NCBI GenBank assembly: GCA_949299755.1
Contig: CASGBA010000004.1
Coordinates: 62,001 to 126,000 of the forward strand
Direction: 5' to 3'
Length of the DNA: 64,000 nucleotides
From: an uncultured Treponema sp.
Lineage (GTDB): Bacteria > Spirochaetota > Spirochaetia > Treponematales > Treponemataceae
A program made the position numbers and the translations under genes. Under the pieces are notes generated by a model. The model was given only the letters and a program-made list of their open reading frames with translations, was not told the DNA's origin and did not search any database. Positions 61,049-64,000 of the stretch are shown in pieces (position 1 is the first letter of the stretch; each line of letters opens with the position of its first letter).

Positions 61049-62176
61049 TCACTTTATTTCGTGAAGGATGTATTCATTGTTTCCCAGGCCGATTTTTTCT
61101 GCATGGGAAAGGCAGGATTTCCATTCAGATTCCGGCGTGCTGTTTATAAAATGATCATGCCTGTCAACGAAACCTTCCCCTGCCATATTATCTGAAAGCT
61201 GGGAATCCGGCAGGGGTTTTTGTTTTAAACAAGCATCCGCACAAGCCCTGTCCAAAGCCACCGGATCAAAAGAAGCGAACATTCCGATGTCAGGAAGAAT
61301 CGGAGCGTCGTTTTCAGAATGGCAGTCGCAATTGGGTGAAATGTCAATTACAATGGAAACATGGAAATTCGGTCTTCCTTCCACCACCGCTTGGGCATAT
61401 TCCGCCATACGTTTGTTTAAGTCTTCAACGGCGTTGGAGCAATTAAAAACGATGGCATCAAAATTGCAGGCTCCCAAACACCGGCCACAGCCAACGCAAT
61501 TGGAATGATTTACCTTCATTTTTTTTCTGTCCGCATCAAATTCCAGCCCGTTATTCGCGCATTCCCGAAGGCATCTTTTACAGCCACGGCATTTTTCCTC
61601 TATGATGTCCGGTTTCCCTGATGCGTGCTGTTCTGTTTTTCCTGCCCGGGAACCGCATCCCATTCCTATGTTTTTTATGGCTCCGCCGAAACCCGCCATT
61701 TCATGTCCCTTAAAGTGCGACAGACTGATAAACACATCGGCATCCATGACAGCCCGTCCTATTTTGGCTGTTTTACAGCATTCCCCGTTTTTTACGGGTA
61801 CTTCGATGTCATCGGTTCCTTTGAGTCCGTCGGCAATAATTACCGGACATCCGGCGGACAGAGGTGTGAATCCGTTTTCCCAAGCGCAGTATAGATGTTC
61901 AATGGCGTTTTTCCTGCTTCCCGGGTACATAGTATTGCAATCAGTAAGGAAGGGCTTCCCGCCGAGTTCTTTAACCACATCGACAACAGCCTTGGCATAA
62001 TTCGGACGTAAAAAAGCAATGTTTCCCAATTCGCCGAAATGCATTTTTATTGCCACGAATTTTCCGTCCATATCTATTTTTTCTATTCCTGCCGCCTTTA
62101 TAAGTCTTTTCAGTTTTCCTGGAAGACCGTCTCCGATTTTAGTACGAAGATTGATAAAATAAACATCAGATTTCAT
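61049..62176 (-). CDS. DUF362 iron-sulfur protein
   Basis: 375 residues: an N-terminal DUF362 domain (about 1-180, ending LSHFKGHEMAGFGGAIKNIGMGC) and two 4Fe-4S ferredoxin clusters with CRGCKRCLRECANNG and CVGCGRCLGACNFDAI, then a second DUF362 part. The role is unknown; DUF362 proteins often accompany anaerobic metabolism. GGGGG lies 7 nt before the ATG. It is transcribed alone. Confidence 0.88.
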   Translation of the reverse strand: MKSDVYFINLRTKIGDGLPGKLKRLIKAAGIEKIDMDGKFVAIKMHFGELGNIAFLRPNYAKAVVDVVKELGGKPFLTDCNTMYPGSRKNAIEHLYCAWENGFTPLSAGCPVIIADGLKGTDDIEVPVKNGECCKTAKIGRAVMDADVFISLSHFKGHEMAGFGGAIKNIGMGCGSRAGKTEQHASGKPDIIEEKCRGCKRCLRECANNGLEFDADRKKMKVNHSNCVGCGRCLGACNFDAIVFNCSNAVEDLNKRMAEYAQAVVEGRPNFHVSIVIDISPNCDCHSENDAPILPDIGMFASFDPVALDRACADACLKQKPLPDSQLSDNMAGEGFVDRHDHFINSTPESEWKSCLSHAEKIGLGNNEYILHEIK

Positions 62177-62294
62177 TTTATTACCCCCACAGAAGAAAAT
62201 TCAGCCGTCATTTGAAAATGATTGATATTTCAACGAAGGATACTACTTCATCGCAAAAAACAATTCAATAAGGAGCCTTCCGCATAAGCCGTTG

Positions 62295-62323
62295 TTGACT
62301 TGCTTTTTAGATTTTATTATCAT
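62295..62323 (+). promoter_or_regulatory. Promoter of the YbaK-like gene
   Basis: TTGACT (62295-62300), a 17-bp spacer and TATCAT (62318-62323), with a leader of about 58 nt to the ATG at 62382. Confidence 0.55.
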
Positions 62324-62381
62324 TTTAAAATCTTTTCTTTGCATAACAATTATTGCAGGTTTTTTCAAAAGAGGTTTCCCG

Positions 62382-62861
62382 ATGGATGTAAATGATGTCC
62401 GCTCTTATTTGGATGGATTCGGCTCTGCTTCCCGGGTTCTGGAATTTCCCGTTTCAAGTGCGACAGTGGAGCTTGCCGCTAAAGCTTTGGGAACAGAAGA
62501 AGCCAGAATCGCTAAAACAATTTCCTTTGATTTGGATGGGAGAACCCTGCTAATTGTGACAGCAGGAGATACAAAAATCGACAACAAGAAATATAAGACT
62601 TTTTTTGGAAAGAAAGCCTGTATGCTCCGGGGAGAGGAAGTTGTTTCCCGTACCGGCTTTGTTCCCGGAGGTGTTTGCCCCTTTGCTCCGGCTCCAGGGG
62701 TGGAAATTTATCTTGACGAATCCCTGCTTCGTTTCCCCACTGTTTTTCCTGCCTGCGGAAGTGCCAACAGTGCCATTGAATTAACAACCTCAGAATTGGA
62801 GAAATTCACTCCCGGTAGTAAATGGATTGATGTCTGTAAAGTTGATTCCGCAGACTTGTGA
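62382..62861 (+). CDS. YbaK/EbsC-type aminoacyl-tRNA deacylase-like protein
   Basis: About 159 residues from ATG 62382 (GAGG 8 nt upstream). The editing-domain pattern is present: VRSYLDGFGSASRVLEFPVSSATVELAAKALGTEEARIAKTI in outline, the Lys of KTISF, and GGVCPFAPAPGVEIYLDESL. Homologues clear misacylated Cys-, Pro- or Ala-tRNA; the specific one is not evident. The frame is open 30 codons upstream, but the preceding segment is a hydrophobic shadow of the promoter region. cysK follows after 21 bp. Confidence 0.85.
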   Translation: MDVNDVRSYLDGFGSASRVLEFPVSSATVELAAKALGTEEARIAKTISFDLDGRTLLIVTAGDTKIDNKKYKTFFGKKACMLRGEEVVSRTGFVPGGVCPFAPAPGVEIYLDESLLRFPTVFPACGSANSAIELTTSELEKFTPGSKWIDVCKVDSADL

Positions 62862-62882
62862 TTTTGGTTTATTAGGTATTAT

Positions 62883-63815
62883 ATGAGGGAAAAAATATAT
62901 AATTCGGTTGAACAGCTTGTGGGGAATACCCCCTTGTTTGAATGTGTCCGTACTGCGGAGGAAAAAAAACTTTCCGCCAGGATTTTCCTCAAATTGGAAA
63001 TGTTTAATCCTACGGGTTCTGCCAAAGACCGGGCGGCACTTTTCATGCTGAGGGATGCGGAGAAAAATGGGCTTTTGAAACCGGGTTCTGTGATTATTGA
63101 ACCGACTTCCGGGAACACCGGGATTGGACTTGCCCTGTTCGGCAATATGAAGGGCTACCGGGTTATTATTGTTATGCCGGAAAATATGTCCGCCGAAAGA
63201 CGCATGATGATGGCTGCATACGGAGCCGAAGTTGTTTTATCCCCGGCTTCGGAAGGGATGGCCGGTTCCATTAAAAAAGCGGAAGAACTGGCCGCCAAAT
63301 TGCCAGGTTCATTTATTCCCGGACAGTTTGAAAACCCTGCCAATGCTTTAGCCCACAGGGAAACCACCGGACCTGAAATCTGGAATGACTGTGACGGTGA
63401 AATAGATATTTTTGTTGCTGCTGTGGGAACTGGCGGAACAATTTCAGGAACCGGAGAATACCTGAAATCCCGGAACAGGGACTTAAAGATTGTCGCAGTG
63501 GAACCGGCATCTTCCCCTGTTCTTTCCGGCGGAAAAGCCGGACCCCATAACATCTCAGGAATAGGCGCCGGTTTTATTCCGAAGGCATTGAATACAGAAA
63601 TTTACGATGAAATAATGACAATAACAGATGGAGAGGCAAAAGAGGCGGCGGTTTTTCTTACTATGACGGAAGGGATTTTTGCGGGAATTTCCTCCGGTGC
63701 GGCTTTTTCCGCCGCCTTGAAACTGGCCGGCCGCCGGGAAAATGCCGGGAAGCGGATAGTTGCTGTTCTTCCCGATACCGGCATGAGATATTTGTCTACG
63801 GGTCTTTTTTCTTAA
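62883..63815 (+). CDS. cysK: Cysteine synthase A
   Basis: 310 residues, PLP enzyme making cysteine from O-acetylserine and sulfide. PLP lysine K48 in NPTGSAKDRAALFM (the usual motif is GSxKDR), SGNTG (76-80), GTGGTISGTGEYLKSR and EPASSPVLSGGKAGPHNISGIGAG, which fits CysK. A weak AGG lies 6 nt before the ATG. With the metY-like enzyme elsewhere in the window, it gives a pair of sulfide-using routes. Confidence 0.93.
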   Translation: MREKIYNSVEQLVGNTPLFECVRTAEEKKLSARIFLKLEMFNPTGSAKDRAALFMLRDAEKNGLLKPGSVIIEPTSGNTGIGLALFGNMKGYRVIIVMPENMSAERRMMMAAYGAEVVLSPASEGMAGSIKKAEELAAKLPGSFIPGQFENPANALAHRETTGPEIWNDCDGEIDIFVAAVGTGGTISGTGEYLKSRNRDLKIVAVEPASSPVLSGGKAGPHNISGIGAGFIPKALNTEIYDEIMTITDGEAKEAAVFLTMTEGIFAGISSGAAFSAALKLAGRRENAGKRIVAVLPDTGMRYLSTGLFS

Positions 63816-63835
63816 ATTTCAGGATGGAGGCGGAT

Positions 63836-64000
63836 ATGATGGAAACAGTCATAGGTCTTTTGATACCATTTCTGGGAACAAGCTTAGGTGCCGGGTTGGT
63901 TTTTTTCCTCAGGAAAAATGTTTCTCTCCGTTCCCAGAAAGCCTTAAACGGATTCGCCTCCGGAGTGATGATAGCCGCTTCCGTCTGGTCTCTTCTTATT
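63836..64000 (+). CDS. ZIP-family metal transporter (3' end outside window)
   Basis: The first 55 codons only: after METVIGLLIPFLGTSLGAGL come FFLRKNVSLRSQKALNGFASG and MIAASVWSLL, the start of a ZIP zinc or iron transporter of the GufA-like kind, with two membrane helices visible. GGAGG lies 5 nt before the ATG. It follows cysK by 20 bp and runs off the right edge. Confidence 0.75.
   Translation, partial: MMETVIGLLIPFLGTSLGAGLVFFLRKNVSLRSQKALNGFASGVMIAASVWSLLI

Noticed and set aside
1-64000. tRNA, rRNA, CRISPR, insertion sequence or prophage
   Set aside because: I saw no cloverleaf with a CCA end, no rRNA-like stretch, no regular repeats with spacers, and no transposase, integrase or phage gene.

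Overview
The window is a chromosomal core region of a spirochaete, most likely a Treponema or close relative (Treponemataceae). The grounds are gene content and order: dnaA, dnaN, recF, a DUF721/DciA gene and rpmH-rnpA-yidD-yidC-jag run away from gyrB-gyrA; PheRS is of the archaeal type known from spirochaetes; a cyclophilin-FKBP fusion is present; and a FabV/Ter enoyl reductase close to that of T. denticola sits in the fatty-acid locus. I see no rRNA, tRNA, insertion sequence, prophage or CRISPR array. Genes are tightly packed, and no gene-free stretch exceeds about 260 bases.

Layout. 1-1034: end of a Gx/ECF-type membrane protein cut by the window edge. 1038-11837, leftward: a type II fatty-acid and phospholipid operon, fabH-fabD-fabG-fabF-fabZ-fabV-accB-accC-accD-accA-TPR-plsC, with a perfect inverted repeat ahead of fabH and no acpP. 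12096-13933: an O-acetylhomoserine sulfhydrylase and a DtxR/MntR-like regulator. 13949-16944, leftward: an envelope/cell-shape group (PSP1/YaaT, YaaR, bactofilin, M23 peptidase). 17118-27825, rightward: TatD, Dus, a spirochaete-specific protein, a diguanylate cyclase, a rhomboid protease, a secreted protein, PheS-PheT and adenosine deaminase. 27933-37841, leftward: PPIase fusion, a secreted protein, jag, yidC, yidD, rnpA, rpmH, DciA, recF, dnaN, dnaA. 37968-42502, rightward: gyrB-gyrA. A perfect parS site follows gyrA. 42550-46565, leftward: a nuclease and a c-di-GMP phosphodiesterase. 46695-64000, mostly rightward: aspS with a sensor-diguanylate cyclase, metK, a large lipoprotein, a Zn-peptidase (leftward), a degenerate alpha/beta hydrolase, YjbQ, a coupled DUF308-TcdA-AzlC-AzlD group, DUF1846, a DUF362 ferredoxin (leftward), YbaK, CysK and the start of a ZIP transporter.

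Replication origin. The AT-rich 254-bp gap between dnaN and dnaA carries several DnaA-box-like 9-mers and is the best oriC candidate. Genes diverge from this area, and parS lies about 6 kb away.

Most notable signals. Several genes without a Shine-Dalgarno have a -10 hexamer exactly 6 nt before the ATG (dnaA, the DtxR-like gene, the Zn-peptidase, DUF1846), which points to leaderless mRNAs. The tcdA-like gene is out of frame by one base at a T5 tract. A 13-bp-arm palindrome precedes the fatty-acid operon. I did not find a clearly new multi-gene defence or mobile system; this is core genome. The novelty lies in regulation, gene fusions and a few orphan proteins.
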